From Echinostoma caproni (Eukaryota; Platyhelminthes; Trematoda; Plagiorchiida; Echinostomatidae), in NCBI GenBank assembly GCA_900618425.1, contig UZAN01039931.1:72687-95220 (forward strand): a DNA stretch of 22,534 nt. Reading direction: 5' to 3'. The position numbers were made by a program, and so were the translations under genes. Numbering within the stretch: position 1 is the first letter of the stretch; each line of letters starts with the position of its first letter. This document shows, in pieces, positions 1-9,761 of this stretch. Below the pieces are notes generated by a model. That model ran no database searches. It was given only the letters and a program-made list of their open reading frames with translations, and was not told the origin of the DNA.

Positions 1-1115
1 GTCATTTGGCTATTGTATGAAATGGGGAAGTACACATGCCTAGACTTGGCCTGAGGGGTGTTTAATCTTTGTGTACTTTGGGTAAACCACATAACCTTAG
101 GATTGTTGTACCAATCGGTTGAACGTGTTCGCATCTATGACACCCTTTTCTTTTGGAGTTCCGATTATCTCTGACAGTTTCTGCTTTATCTGTTCCGTTT
201 TATCCTTTTCTCCAGTTAACTTGAAATTTGCGTTGTCACTGAGTATGTTATTAATCTTGTACACTTAGTCTGATCTGTTCAGTAGGACAACTCCTGTACT
301 CTTGTCTAGTCTGCACAGAATTACATCATGATTATTCCTCAATGCCTTTGACCGTTCTCGTTGTTGTAGTGTCACTAGATTTTTCATCATCGGTTTGCTA
401 CCGAGAAGATAATAGCGTGTGTTCACCAGTGTGGGTTTCAGCTGAGCCATATTTTGCGACGACGCAGGCCATAAATCCGACAGTTGTGAGAAATGGTTTT
501 CGAACTCTACTTCTAGATCCAGTTGTTTGGTTCTTCCGACTGGACAACAAAACTGAGGTCCTAGAGACAGAACTTCGGTCAACAATTTGTCTAACTTAAT
601 AGCGGAAAAATGGTGCACATATCTTTCAGGATTGGTTGCAAACTCACTGATGGGTTTCGCAGGAATTAATCGCTTTTGTGGAATATTGGGCTTTTGTTAG
701 ATTTGTTTCCTCACCACTGATTCCAGTAATGACTCGAAACGATTGCGTTCCTCGTATGTCAGTGAATCCAAAACGTGAGCGGATTTGACAAAGTTTCTAA
801 GTAGTTCCTCGATATGTCCAACCATTTGTCCTTTTCATTCAGAGCTTGGTGTATGAGGGTTTGGTGTGTGTTACAGATTCGATTCCTTCTCAGAGTCTTG
901 AAATACAGTTTGGGAAACTGGGATTTTTCCAGATATTCGGTGCTGAACTCGCCACAAGTTTCCGCCACTACCAATTTCGTACAAAGATTAACATACTTGT
1001 CCAGTTCATGTAGTATGATAGGGTCCTTGGCTTTTTTTAATTCCCGGAATATACCAGCGACACACATTGAACGAGAAATGCAGTTTAGCGGAAAAGCTTT
1101 TATCCGGTGATTCAT
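1..1115 (-). pseudogene. Penelope-like element A: N-terminal region and RT fingers, broken, runs off the left edge
   Basis: Reading leftwards on the minus strand, an N-terminal helical region starts near 1115 and continues, after a frame change near 790, into LDSLTYEERNRFESLL (about 780-730). It then passes an in-frame TAA (699-697) and enters a 117-codon stretch (618-265) with LSLGPQFC, ALRNNHDVILCRLDKSTGVV and LLNRS. After the TAA at 267-265 the frame continues to about 115, shifts, and gives LRLCGLPKVHK (about 105-68), a stop, then TPLRPS and SPFHTIAK at the window edge. The order GP-x-FC, LR-x-N-x-D, DK-x-TGVV, GLPKVHK, PLRP, SP is the established signature of the N-terminal half of PLE reverse transcriptases. 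At least two stops and two frameshifts make it a pseudogene. The palm and nuclease parts would lie left of the window. Confidence 0.88.
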
Positions 1116-1199
1116 TAACTGATTAATAGGTCACATTTTATTAATGGAGAAATACAATTGTGACACGGAGATTTCTGATTATGCATATACGTGTTGGTC
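1116..1199. other. Junction between two oppositely oriented PLE fragments
   Basis: This short AT-rich stretch separates the N-terminal end of PLE-A (minus strand) from the first recognisable RT residues of PLE-B (plus strand). I see no terminal repeat, target duplication or promoter motif in it. Either parent element could own part of it as untranslated leader. Confidence 0.4.
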
Positions 1200-1660
1200 C
1201 ATCTTCTTTATCCATCATCAATTTATTGGCAAGATTAGGCGTCGTTGTGAATTTTTCAACAAACAAATGGTATCATTGGGTAGCTATCAAGGAACTCATA
1301 CTCGATTGCACACCAATTACGTTTAATAAAACATTCTGCCACCAAAAAGATGCTGCTGCTGTGGGTTTAATATTTTGACCAGATCGTGCCGACATCTTCT
1401 TGGCCAAGTTAAAACAACTCCGTACTCCCAAGTATTAGTTGTTTTTGGACATTTTTACCGTTATGTAGACGATACCTTTGGTATGGCTGGCAAGAACACC
1501 CATTTAGACCATGTTTGGACAGGATTCAAAGTGGCCCATTCCTCAATCAATTTCTTAGCTGATCCGTTTTAGAATGATTGCCTCACGTTTTTGAACGTTC
1601 ATAAGACTAGGTGCTCAGATGGTTCTCATCAGAGGAAGATATACAGGTAAGTAACATGCA
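1200..1660 (+). pseudogene. Penelope-like element B: reverse transcriptase palm, broken
   Basis: Plus-strand reading gives LLARLGVVVNFSTN, then KELILDCTPITFN with CHQKDAAAVG, which matches the PLE block L-x-EL-x-L-x-CT...F-x-FN...Y-x-Q-x-DG-x-AMG. A TGA follows. A shifted frame supplies RADILLAKLK, and another shift gives HFYRYVDDTF, with the catalytic YVDD at 1462-1473. The next part reads HSSINFLADPF, a stop, then NDCLTFLNVHKTRCSDGS and IYR, matching the PLE motif H-x-SI-x-F...LTFLDV...G...IYRK. The fingers (GLPKVHK block) are absent, so the copy is 5'-truncated. It is oriented opposite to the fragment on its left. It could be a truncated member of the same family, but the two fragments do not overlap in the protein, so this cannot be tested here. 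Confidence 0.85.
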
Positions 1661-1734
1661 GTGTACAGTATACAAGTTTCTATAGCTTTGTGCTACTCTA
1701 TCACTAGCATAAAATGGTACGCTATCTCCTACAG

Positions 1735-2400
1735 ATAGAAAGGCGCATCCTTTAAAAGACAAAACTTCAATTAAAAAGGAGAATCATCATGTTAAATGGC
1801 TATTTCAAGAAGTTTATCGACAGTAATTAGACTGAATGAAATAAGCCAACAAAAGCACCACTGTTCTCATTCAAAGGAGTAATCGCCGCTAACGGGGTCA
1901 TTAGAGTTTCTTCCGCTGTAGGGAAGCCATTTTCATGGCAGTTAAGCTAAGCTGCATGTTCTAAAAATCCGATACCACAAAACAGATATGCTATATATGT
2001 TGTCCTCAATTTTGGCTGTCTGTCAATTCAGGCGCACTTGCGTTGCGACTACTGAAGATTGAGCGACAAGGCAGTTAGGTCAACGTATCAAAGAACTCAG
2101 CTCACAGGGACTCACGCATGCTAGAAATGCAGCCGAATGAAGCGTAATTTTCTCTCATTTGTTAAAGACGGGACACATGCGACACTCACAATCATTTATC
2201 GAGTCTCACCACATACCTCGCGAGAGCAATATGGTTTCGGACGTCCGTGGCCGCAGAGGTGATAGTCATCCGACTGATGAAGCCTGAACTGTGCGTAGAG
2301 CGGGAATTGACCCAGGTTCCCAAACTTCCCTGGCCAAAGGAAGAGCAAACCTTTTCCATATCCAACCATGACATGTCATAACAGGTTTTACTCACGTAAT
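1735..2400 (+). pseudogene. Penelope-like element B: connector and GIY-YIG endonuclease region, broken
   Basis: Downstream of the RT, a frame at about 1770-1830 reads LKRRIIMLNGYFKKFID, matching the PLE thumb/connector motif (L-x-x-NGYP-x-x-FI). Near 2055-2125 the phrase ATRQLGQRIKELSSQGLTHA, followed by HLLKTGH (2156-2176), corresponds to the part of the GIY-YIG nuclease after the YIG strand: R-x-L-x-R-x-x-EH ... H-x-x-x-TGH. The YIGRT strand itself reads as a decayed segment with a stop. A frameshift leads to 2181-2398, ending AAEVIVIRLMKPELCVERE and LPWPK, the usual PLE C-terminal block (EA-x-x-I-x-KP-x-LC-x-Q ... LPW). The frame ends in a TAA at about 2380. An open frame on the opposite strand here is only a shadow. 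Confidence 0.8.
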
Positions 2401-4814
2401 CCAAGCAAGGTAGCAAGTCAGAGTTTAATTGGACTCATTACCGTGCACATGACCAATTCAACTTTCGGTTCAAACTCGGTAAATTTTGTGACTGTGAAAA
2501 CTCGAAAATAGTTTCAACAAATACATATGTTCCCGTACGTAGTTTACTTAATCAGTGGAAGTAATCTGCAATTTCGTTCTGTGCGATTGTTGACTAGATA
2601 TGAATAACAGCCACTGATTGAAAGTAGTTTTGCGATTTAGAGTGATCATTCTTTATTCCTTTACTGTCATCTAAATGTGAACAACAGTAACCAATTATTA
2701 GTATGATCATAGTTCCAAGATCCATCGGAACAAACATAAACTTAACTGGGGTATTGAGATTAGCCACAGATGTTTCTTGCTCTTATTCAGTTATAAATAA
2801 CAATTGGTACAATACTTTCAAACCAATTTATAGTGGTTGAAACAAACCATTCACTCATTGGATTTGGTCTGTGAGTCACCTAATTATTGTAGGGATTTCC
2901 GGCAACGGAAAAAAATTTGTGACTGTTAGAGGTGATAATAACTCGATGCTTGAAATCCAAACTGTGTTAAAAAATATTTCGGTCAACTGCATCATCACTA
3001 CTGGCCCTCTCTCGGGTCACATATTTCATTTATCAGCTTGTTATCAAATTCTGTTCCATCATTCGATGATTGACAGCAACCTGTTACCACAACCAAATTA
3101 TTTTGTTAGACCTGGTTGTACTAGCTGGTTGCTACAGTGAAAACCAAATATATTGAATCATAAGAAAATTATTCCGTGCTTTGCTCCTGAATGCTGCTTA
3201 GTATTACCCCAAAATCGAATTATTTATTTTAACTACTTAGTTCTGTTTGAGTAATCAAATGTATAAATTCTATTATTGTGAGCTTTCCCCATTGGGGATT
3301 AGAGTCTGTCTGTTTCATTTTTTTATTGGGACAAATCGGGCGATGGACTGGATGAGAAAAAGCGTGGGCATGATGATTTTTATCGAATTATTCACCAGGC
3401 ATTAATGTTTGGTAGCCGAATATGGTAGACTTTTACTTAACAATCAAAGTTTTCATCGCATTCATCATACCCAATTGGAGTACAGAAATACAGTTATAAC
3501 GCAGATTACTTAGTAACGATTTACGATGTATTCGTGTCACACTAAACACCTTTGCAGGTACTTATCAACTCATCCTGGTTTGCAGCGTATTAAGAAATCA
3601 AAAATGTACTAGTTATCTAGTTTATGAAAGATATCTACAATGTATAGCTTGTTCCTTTGGACTTCGGAAGATATTGCATGAAATTTGCCTGAAAATTAAA
3701 AATTTACATTCAAATTTCAGAGCTTACAACCATAAACTGAATTTTGTAATTAGAGTTTCAATAATGAAGAATACTTGTTGAGAACGCTGTTGTTATTACT
3801 CACGGGGCAGTGATTGATGACTTTGAACCGATGACTAGAAGAAATTTTCTGCTATCGGAACCGTTGAATGGTAGAGCTACAATATAATCAAAAAACGATA
3901 AATTAAAACTCTTGTTTAGTATCTAGAATGCTCTGAAATATTGAGAACTATCAACTAGCTAAGGTTATTTTGTTAGCATTTATCCATTTGTTTTCCATCA
4001 CCGCGTCCATTTGCCGACTAATGGTGACGTAAAAACGTTAGATAAGCTTTGGTTCTATACTACATGTAAAAAGTATGTTTCTATTAGTAACAATAATGTA
4101 TTATCCGCCCCCGAGCTGATGATAAATTGTGTATTATTAAAATTGTTAGCAAGCCTCAAAATCAGTTTCACATTCATCTTTTTATTCTCAGTAAAATATG
4201 TGTGCGTTCAGACAGCCTCGAACTGGATTCTATTACCCGAGGAACCAAATAGACTTTAATTTATTTTGCCACATTTATTTTTGGCCGCGCATTAACCAAG
4301 TTTCCTGGTAACATGTAACAAAAGATCAAATTTCGCTCGTTCGATTTGTTTGTTTGAAATACGCAAAACCGACACACAATACGCATTTGAATTTCTGTCA
4401 ATTAAAGTCGATAAAATTCATGATATTATGTTATATCACGAAATTACCGGGGCAGAATTTTAATAAACAGACTTTGGAGTTTAATTTGTTTTCTTACTAT
4501 TACGAGATCAAATCCACGGAGAATATTTCTCCTCATTATCCCGGCTTTTGCTTTTACATTGTTTAAAACTTCCCTAAACAGTGCAAACACATTTGCACCC
4601 CACCTACCAGTCGTCTTCATTGGAATGAGATCAAGCGTCTCTACACTTATCCAGAACAACGTGAGAGGAGATTGAGCGTCTCAAGGAAAATAATTTAAGG
4701 TAGTGAATATTTGTAAAGGTCAAAGTTAAATTTAAAGTTTTATTATTGGAAATGCTTAAAAGGGGTTGCTTTTCTTGTCCCATAAGGTTTAACACAAATA
4801 GATCGATTTGTGCT
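2401..4814. other. AT-rich stretch without a recognised gene
   Basis: Open frames here are short. The longest are 89 codons (2871-3140, plus), 82 codons (4011-4259, plus) and 71 codons (4659-4444, minus). None shows a motif or composition I recognise. The minus frame near 4640-4500 (containing GRWGANVFALFREV and KAKAGIMRRNILRG) looks more protein-like than the rest, but I cannot assign it. The first few hundred bases may hold the 3' untranslated region of PLE-B, and the last few hundred the 3' end of the LINE. I could not fix either boundary. Confidence 0.5.
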
Positions 4815-5590
4815 TCACAGAAAGATGGGGAATGTCCTAAATAATCCTTGTTTCGTGCACTGCTTCGGATCTGGAAACTTAAGACTTGTCAAAGTTTCCT
4901 CCTTTATGGGCACAGAAACAACATGAGGCGGTGGAAAATTCAACATAGTGCACATTATGAGGGCAAACAAGTGACTCCTGCAATCTAGTCGACATTTTTG
5001 GAGGTTTAATTCGAATGAGTGTTCCTTGAGGTGAGTGTTGGGCGACATGGCGAACAGTGAGCGACATGACTGATCAGGGTTCTGCATTAGTTGATACACC
5101 AAAATCAAATCCCCTCGAATTCGGCATCACTGTAGAGAGTATGGTCCCGAAGATACCAGTCTTTCCACAGAAGTCTTGGAATGCAGCCCATTGACCATTT
5201 TGGTAGCCATTCTTTGTGGACGTTCCATAATCTCACGGTTGCATTGCAGCGATGGATTCCACGCTCAAGCTGCATACTCTATGTGGGGTCGAATGTAGGC
5301 TGATAACAACCGTGGGAACAACATAGGCTCAAATTTTCCCAATACTCCCTTTAGCAAACCAGCGTGTCTTATAGCTATGTACAAAGCCCTGGAACTGTTT
5401 AAAGAGCACCGTAGGTCGTCTTGAACAATGACAGCCAGATCCATCTCATGCAAGGCATGCGAAAGTTGTTGATATCCCAGTTATGTGCCCCAGAGATACT
5501 ACCGTACATTTAATGCATTGAATTCGATGTCCTTTTCGATCGACCATTGATTAGCATTAAGTGTTCTCTGAAGTGTTAGTGAGTCCTAGG
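4815..5590 (-). pseudogene. LINE ORF2 C-terminal domain, broken
   Basis: Downstream of the RT catalytic site the minus strand reads TLQRTLNANQWSIEKD, then after stops AVIVQDDLRCSLNSSRAL, GLLKGVLGKFEPMLFPRLL and YIRPHIEYAA (5453-5265). The last phrase is a strong CR1 hallmark (Y-x-RPH-x-EYA). The frame then shifts, passes ERPQRMATKMV, and continues as RIRGDLILVYQL near 5110, CRSLFAMSPNTHLKEHSF and KCRLDCRSHLFA, ending with a stop at 4815. RGDLI-x-x-Y and the spacing R-x-L...F...R-x-x-x-W/LN-x-P-x-x-V are typical of the region after the thumb in CR1 proteins. At least two frame changes are needed to join the pieces. Confidence 0.85.
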
Positions 5591-6170
5591 GTTTTGTCAC
5601 TGTTTTCCATATTTTTACATCGTCTGCAAACATTACCGTTGATGCCCCCAGATCGTTTATAAAAACTGAAAACAGTTGAGGGCCAAGCACGGATCCCTGT
5701 GGAACTCCTCGGGTTACCCTGATAGGATCAGCCAATGTCCCAGAAACCCGAACTGCCATGATGCGTTGCCGAAGAAATTCTTCCATCCAACCCAATACAA
5801 ATCCCCGAATTCCATAACTGTGCAGCTTCCTCAGCAGTATTTTGTGGTTCATACGGTCGAGTGTTTTGGAGAATTTGAGGTACACTACGTCCACTGCATC
5901 ACCGTAATCAGCTGCTTTTGTCCACTCTTCTTGGGCGAGAAGCAGGTTAGTGGTACACGATCGCCCGCCACAAAATCCATGTTGAGCAGGGGATAACAGG
6001 TATTTTCCCTAGGGACTCGTAACATTATCTGCAACAATGGATTCCATGACTTTGAATAATACGGAGAGGAGATTAACGGGGCGGTAGTTAGCTGGGTTAC
6101 TTCAACAACCACCTTCGTATATTGGTGAAACTATTCCTTGTTTCCATGTTTGAAGCACAGTTTTGTTGAA
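5586..6170 (-). pseudogene. LINE ORF2 reverse transcriptase domain, broken
   Basis: The RT synthesises cDNA at the nicked target by target-primed reverse transcription. Seen on the minus strand: TWKQGIVSPIYEGG (about 6145-6104), a frame change, ANYRPVNLLSVLFKVMESIV (about 6095-6036), a TAG near 6010, QHGFCGGRSCTTNLL, then DVVYLKFSKTLDRMNH with the first catalytic aspartate (near 5890). This is followed by KLHSYGIRG, a TRGVPQGSVLGPQLFSVFIN block and FADDVKIWK, with FADD at 5630-5619. The catalytic D and DD are retained, but AFD has become TLD and the upstream part needs a frameshift. The last 103-codon stretch (5894-5586) is open throughout. Confidence 0.92.
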
Positions 6171-6920
6171 CATTTGTTGGAATAGTTCGCTTAATGGTTG
6201 AGTTAAGTTACTTGGCAGGTTGATAAGGGTTTGCGGATGGATGTTATCTATCCATGGAGGTGAATTCTTTTTCAAACGCTGTAGTTTTGATGCTATGATG
6301 TTTGGGGAAAAATCAGTTGCGGTGGGCGTTGAGTATGGTATATCCTCGAGTAATAGAGGCCGTCGTAGTCCGGTGTTCGCAGGTGCGGTGAACACTTGAG
6401 TGAACTGACTGCCTTTTTTGTTGTGACTGAAATACGTTCTGCCAGTCTTAGCGCTGGAACGGCAGACTGTCTTTTTATGTTTGTAAAACAGCTTGGGATT
6501 GGATATAAACTTGCGCATGGACGTTTCTTGAGACGTCCATATACCTCCCCGTACCAACTTGGCAGAGTAGTCTCGCAGTAAACAGTAGGTATACCATGTG
6601 TTGTTACAAGGAAATCGTTTATAAGCTCTCCATGAGATATTTCTCGTCGAAATCCACTTAGTTGCTCGACTGCGAATCCGTGATTTTTGACCAGTTGAGT
6701 AGGTATGATTTTAGTCTTGATCATGCACTTCACTATTTCCGTGAGGTGAATCATAGATTCTTGCCAGGATACCAAGGGATCACACTGTTTGGTGAGCAAT
6801 TTCCATTGGAAATCTCTCACCAAAATCTTAAGTTTGGTGTACTCAACGAACATACAGGAGTTAACCGTAGAATTTTGCAGTGGGGATGTGTAGCAAATGT
6901 AGTTAAACATCAAACACAGC
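6171..6920 (-). pseudogene. LINE ORF2 linker between endonuclease and RT, broken
   Basis: The first half (about 6860-6640) is open and reads EYTKLKILVRDFQWKLL, SWQESMIHLTEIV and MIKTKIIPTQLVKN. This matches the charged helical linker of CR1 ORF2 in layout (F-x-x-x-DW-x-L...A-x-x-x-F...I-x-x-x-IP). The reading then moves to another frame, with LRDYSAKLV and SQETSMRKFISNPKLFYKHK (about 6500), followed by a divergent stretch and SKLQRLKKNSPPWIDNIHPQ (about 6290-6230), the conserved L-x-x-x-KS-x-GPDNIHP-x-L block just before the RT. The change of GPD to WID and the frame switch show decay. Confidence 0.8.
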
Positions 6921-7560
6921 ATGATCACTATGCCCTAGTGGAGTTGCAGTGAAAGTCGTCTCCACCATAAGTTCCTCGTTAGCTATCACCCAGTCCAAAA
7001 CCAAAGATGACCGGTTGGTTCCAAATCTCGATGTCTCCTTCAAAAAATTGTAGAGTGGATGGGATTAAAAAAACTGATCAAGTTTCCTCTCAAGTGATTG
7101 TAGGGAGGTCACTGATTTAGCTAGGTTTGGGCAATTGAATTCACTCATAATGAAGACATGAGTGAACTTCAGTGACAGAATGTGATACATGGTTTGCAAT
7201 AGCGTCTCATTGTGGATGAAGGAAAACGATACACCACACCGATCAAGCTGATATTGCGTCGCGATCGTCACACTTTGAACCACAGTGAGTCAGAAGCCGC
7301 AACAGGATAATCAATTACTTCGTATTATAGTTTGCTGCCAGAGTAGAGTAACACACCACCACCCCTCATAGGTCGACCGCGTATGAGCAGAGTTATGTCG
7401 GGTAAGCGTAATTCTGAGTCAAGAATGTCGGTTGTCTTCAACGTTTCGCTAACTGCAAAATGTCCCATTGACCAATTTGGCAACGCAATTCCGCCTCTGA
7501 AAATTTGCCTAAGAGACCTTGGGAATTAGTGTAGAAGCAATACGGTTCATCGCGGATCAG
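6921..7560 (-). pseudogene. LINE ORF2 APE-type endonuclease domain, broken
   Basis: The endonuclease nicks target DNA to prime reverse transcription. From right to left the minus strand gives YTNSQGLLGKFSEAELRCQI with GQWDIL (about 7525-7455), matching the APE start Y-x-NSRSL-x-K-x-EL. A region with GGGV-like remnants follows, then a 72-codon open stretch (7283-7065) holding FIMSEFNCPN, where family members have MGDFNAP. After it come FLKETSRFGTNRSS, LDWVIANEEL and TPLGHSDHAV, with the catalytic SDH at 6929-6921. The GDFN-to-SEFN change and several stops indicate loss of function. Only the SDH end and the N-terminal motif are close to consensus. Confidence 0.85.
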
Positions 7561-7699
7561 AAACTCGTCGGGGTGCAGAGGGCTAGTTGAGCCGACCTTA
7601 TAGTGGTCGCCTAGGAGGATTTTTGAAGATGAGTTTGTTCGGTCTGATCTACCAGTTGTGGGAAGAAAAATGAAGTCTGCGGAAACGGCTTTTATGTGA

Positions 7700-8765
7700 C
7701 ATTCTCTGTCTGAGAACCACCTTTTGGTCTTTGATGCATCGGTGCATTGGTCTCAAGCGCAGCTCAGATGGTTCCTTGATCTTGTTATCGTATCATGATT
7801 TAAAGACAGTCGTAGCCATTTCTTGTGTTCCCAGAGTTATTTTCAGAATTCTCGGGTCGTCTCCGCGGTAGTTAGAAGAACAGGGGAGATGGTTAACTGC
7901 TGTAGTCAAAACCCGACGACATCCAATCAAATCTTGAATGAACCTCCACTCTTTACAGTCATTTGGATGGCATTTTGGGATTTCTGGAACATATAATTGT
8001 GGGAATCTGTGTATAAGAATCACTCGAGCATTGTCTGTTGCCTGTACACTCTCAGGGTTATTCCGTTGGTGCGTGCGTTCGTTACATGTTCTGTCTGATA
8101 GAATCCTTGTTTTACTTGAAGTTCTTCAACGGAGATTGCTGAACAGAAGAATGTTTTCTACATCCAATTCGCTCCTCAGTGTCGTTCGAAGTAACCTAGG
8201 TTTTCCGGCGTGAGGAGAATTCAGATGTCGACGAAGACGTGTGAGACCCACAGGTTGGGCGATAATTTCCGTTTGCATTCACAACGCATTCCAGCACCAT
8301 AGCTCTTCCTCTTACCTCTCTCGCAGTGACAATGTTGTGGGTTCGGACACGTTTGTGCAAATCACATTCGACGAGGTGTTACTCACGACTTTCATTTTTG
8401 CAGGCACGGGAGGCCACTGAGTATGTGCGGGCTCCGAGGTTGCAAGTGCGTCTGCTGTTGATTTTGTCGTCACGCTCGGTTCTGCCGTTGCCATGGGGTG
8501 ACCAAGTGTGAAGAGCATTTGAGTCGTTTGCTCGGTTTCCGGATCGGGCTTACTGGCGTGGTCTGCGAACTTAAGTCAGCTATTTTTGTCTCAAGTGTAG
8601 CAACTTTTGAATTCGCTCTTTCTTCGGCGGCTTAGAATAGCTTATCGTACTTATGCTTGATACGTGTGATGCATTTTACAAACGGGATTACCGCACATTC
8701 CGTACAGAACTATATATGCATTCTGGTTGAGCGGTTGCGCGTCATCAGACCGAATGATTACCTTC
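7700..8765 (-). pseudogene. LINE ORF1: coiled coil and RNA-binding-like region, broken
   Basis: Upstream of the endonuclease the minus strand carries CTECAVIPFVKC (about 8705-8670), then, past a stop, AAEERANSKVATLETKIADL (about 8640-8580), a heptad-like stretch expected to form a coiled coil. A proline- and serine-rich part follows. A later frame (8023-7793) reads LIHRFPQLYVPEIPK, WRFIQDLIGC, DDPRILKITLGTQEMATTVF. This fits the RNA-binding fold of CR1 ORF1 proteins (I-x-x-LPE ... V-x-x-LL ... PR-x-LKV-x-L-x-S-x-x-x-A-x-x-x-L). ORF1 proteins coat the element RNA. The stop at 7793 stands where W is expected, so it may be a TGG to TGA mutation. The assignment rests on layout and a few motifs and is less secure than the RT. 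Confidence 0.68.
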
Positions 8766-8882
8766 ATGGAGTTCAACTGTGGGAACCGAATGCCAAATGT
8801 GTTTCAGCTGCTACCTTAACATGTAGCTCAGTTTGAGGTAGAGCAACCAAACCGCTGTGAGAGGGTTTTCTGGGAGGGATGT
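8766..8882 (-). other. Left flank of the LTR insertion, probably LINE 5' sequence
   Basis: This is the sequence just upstream (minus strand) of the CTEC/coiled-coil part of LINE ORF1. If the LTR element and one copy of its GATGT duplication are removed, bases right of 10474 join this stretch. An ATG-started minus frame then runs across the joint, starting MQFSQNIPPRKPSHSG and ending after about 41 codons. I do not recognise it, so it may be leader sequence. Confidence 0.4.
8878..8882. repeat. Target-site duplication GATGT (left copy)
   Basis: Five bases directly outside the left LTR, identical to 10470-10474 directly outside the right LTR. A 5-bp duplication is usual for Ty3/gypsy integrases. 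Confidence 0.9.
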
Positions 8883-9167
8883 TGTTGTGTCCAAATTTGG
8901 TAGGTAAATGAGTACACAACAAATGAAGCGGTAAGTTTATTGTAAACAGCAAATATGTAGCCGGTTCACAAACCGGGGAACAACCAGGAACGATCAGTGT
9001 GTAGAAAGGCAGACAGGTAGGCCGACTCCGGCTCACACGTCGAACTAAATGCGAATGCCGTCAAGCCAGCATTCAAACAGTCAGTCAATCGATCAACCGA
9101 TCGATCGATCAATCAATTTGACGACAGGCATGTTTGAACAAAGATCAGTCAGTTGTAAGCCACAACA
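8883..9167 (-). repeat. 3' LTR (element on minus strand)
   Basis: 285-bp terminal repeat with intact TG/CA ends (TGTTGTGTCC ... CCACAACA on plus). Read on the minus strand it contains AATAAA at 8941-8936, a likely poly(A) signal about 55 bp from the LTR end. A GATC/CAAT-rich low-complexity run lies at about 9082-9119. No convincing TATA box was seen. Open frames across it are accidental. Confidence 0.95.
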
Positions 9168-9183
9168 TCACCTCTCCTTCCAT
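9168..9183 (-). promoter_or_regulatory. Polypurine tract (plus-strand cDNA primer)
   Basis: The minus strand reads ATGGAAGGAGAGGTGA directly before the TGTTGTGG start of the 3' LTR. A purine run at this exact place is the expected primer for second-strand cDNA synthesis and fixes the orientation of the element. Confidence 0.85.
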
Positions 9184-9761
9184 AAATTAAGCAAGAGTTA
9201 GTCTTTTCACAGGAAAAAAACAAATCATAAAATAGTGATGACTTGCGTAGGTAAAATAATGTCTTCCGGATCAGAGTAGAAGAATGTTGCATTTTTCCTA
9301 ACCTTCGAAATGCAGTCTTGGAATGATCTCGGTTTCCATAGTCAGTTTTAAATTGAGACGAGCAAGGTTTGAGTGGAAGAATTCTGAGAAGCAACTCATA
9401 AACCCGTTTTTTAGTCACTCTCGGTGAACTCACGTTTTCAATTTTCAAGGGTGAAACGAATCTAGACCCCTCTCCGTTTTAGTCTGATGAATCCTTCCTG
9501 TCTGATGAATTCCGCGCTACCTTGAGGCAGGAATATGTGAATCTGGACACGGGCATATTTTGTGGTTTTCCTTTGTTTTTTCATTCTCCTCCGACTGGTT
9601 TGTCAGATTCAACTTTGTAATGATTAGTTTGCTAACCAAAGGTACAACCGAGACTTTTTGAGTTTATGACTGGGAAATCTTGTGAAGTTCACTATTATGT
9701 GCACTCGACTGCACGACAGGTGTATTAGTGGAGGACAATGAAGGTTCAAGAGATGCAATAC
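9184..9761 (-). other. Rest of the LTR-element interior, no pol recognised
   Basis: This stretch lies between the gag remnant and the polypurine tract. Its longest minus frame covers 9448-9149 and runs into the LTR. I found no D-S/TG protease, YxDD RT or integrase motif. It most likely joins a short 5' gag piece to 3' terminal sequence after a large internal deletion. Confidence 0.55.

Larger units (their letters stand above)
4815..8765 (-). mobile_element. CR1-like non-LTR retrotransposon (LINE), nearly full length, inactive
   Basis: All parts of a CR1-type LINE lie in the expected order on the minus strand: ORF1 (about 8765-7790), APE-type endonuclease (about 7560-6920), linker (6920-6170), RT (about 6170-5590) and the C-terminal domain (5590-4815). 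The RT motif QGSVLGP and FADD (5630-5619) with flanking residues fit the CR1/Jockey group, and SPIYEGG before NYRPVNL is typical of CR1. Repeated stops and frameshifts show that it is dead. The stretch looks richer in G+C than its flanks. The 3' end is placed only approximately: I saw no clear terminal microsatellite near 4800. The 5' end is uncertain because an LTR element is inserted at 8883. Confidence 0.88.

Noticed and set aside
2192..2416. 74-codon minus open frame
   Set aside because: It is the antisense of the PLE-B C-terminal block (KPELC ... LPW), which carries the recognisable motifs on the plus strand.
2871..3140. 89-codon plus open frame as a host gene
   Set aside because: No recognisable motif and no exon signals seen. 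The length is compatible with chance.
5676..5996. 106-codon plus open frame
   Set aside because: Shadow of the LINE RT, whose catalytic motifs are on the minus strand.
6662..6952. 96-codon plus open frame
   Set aside because: Antisense of the LINE linker and the end of the endonuclease.
8773..9036. 87-codon minus open frame, with a near-copy at 10338-10156
   Set aside because: Both run through the LTRs and are duplicated only because the LTR is duplicated. No protein motif is present.
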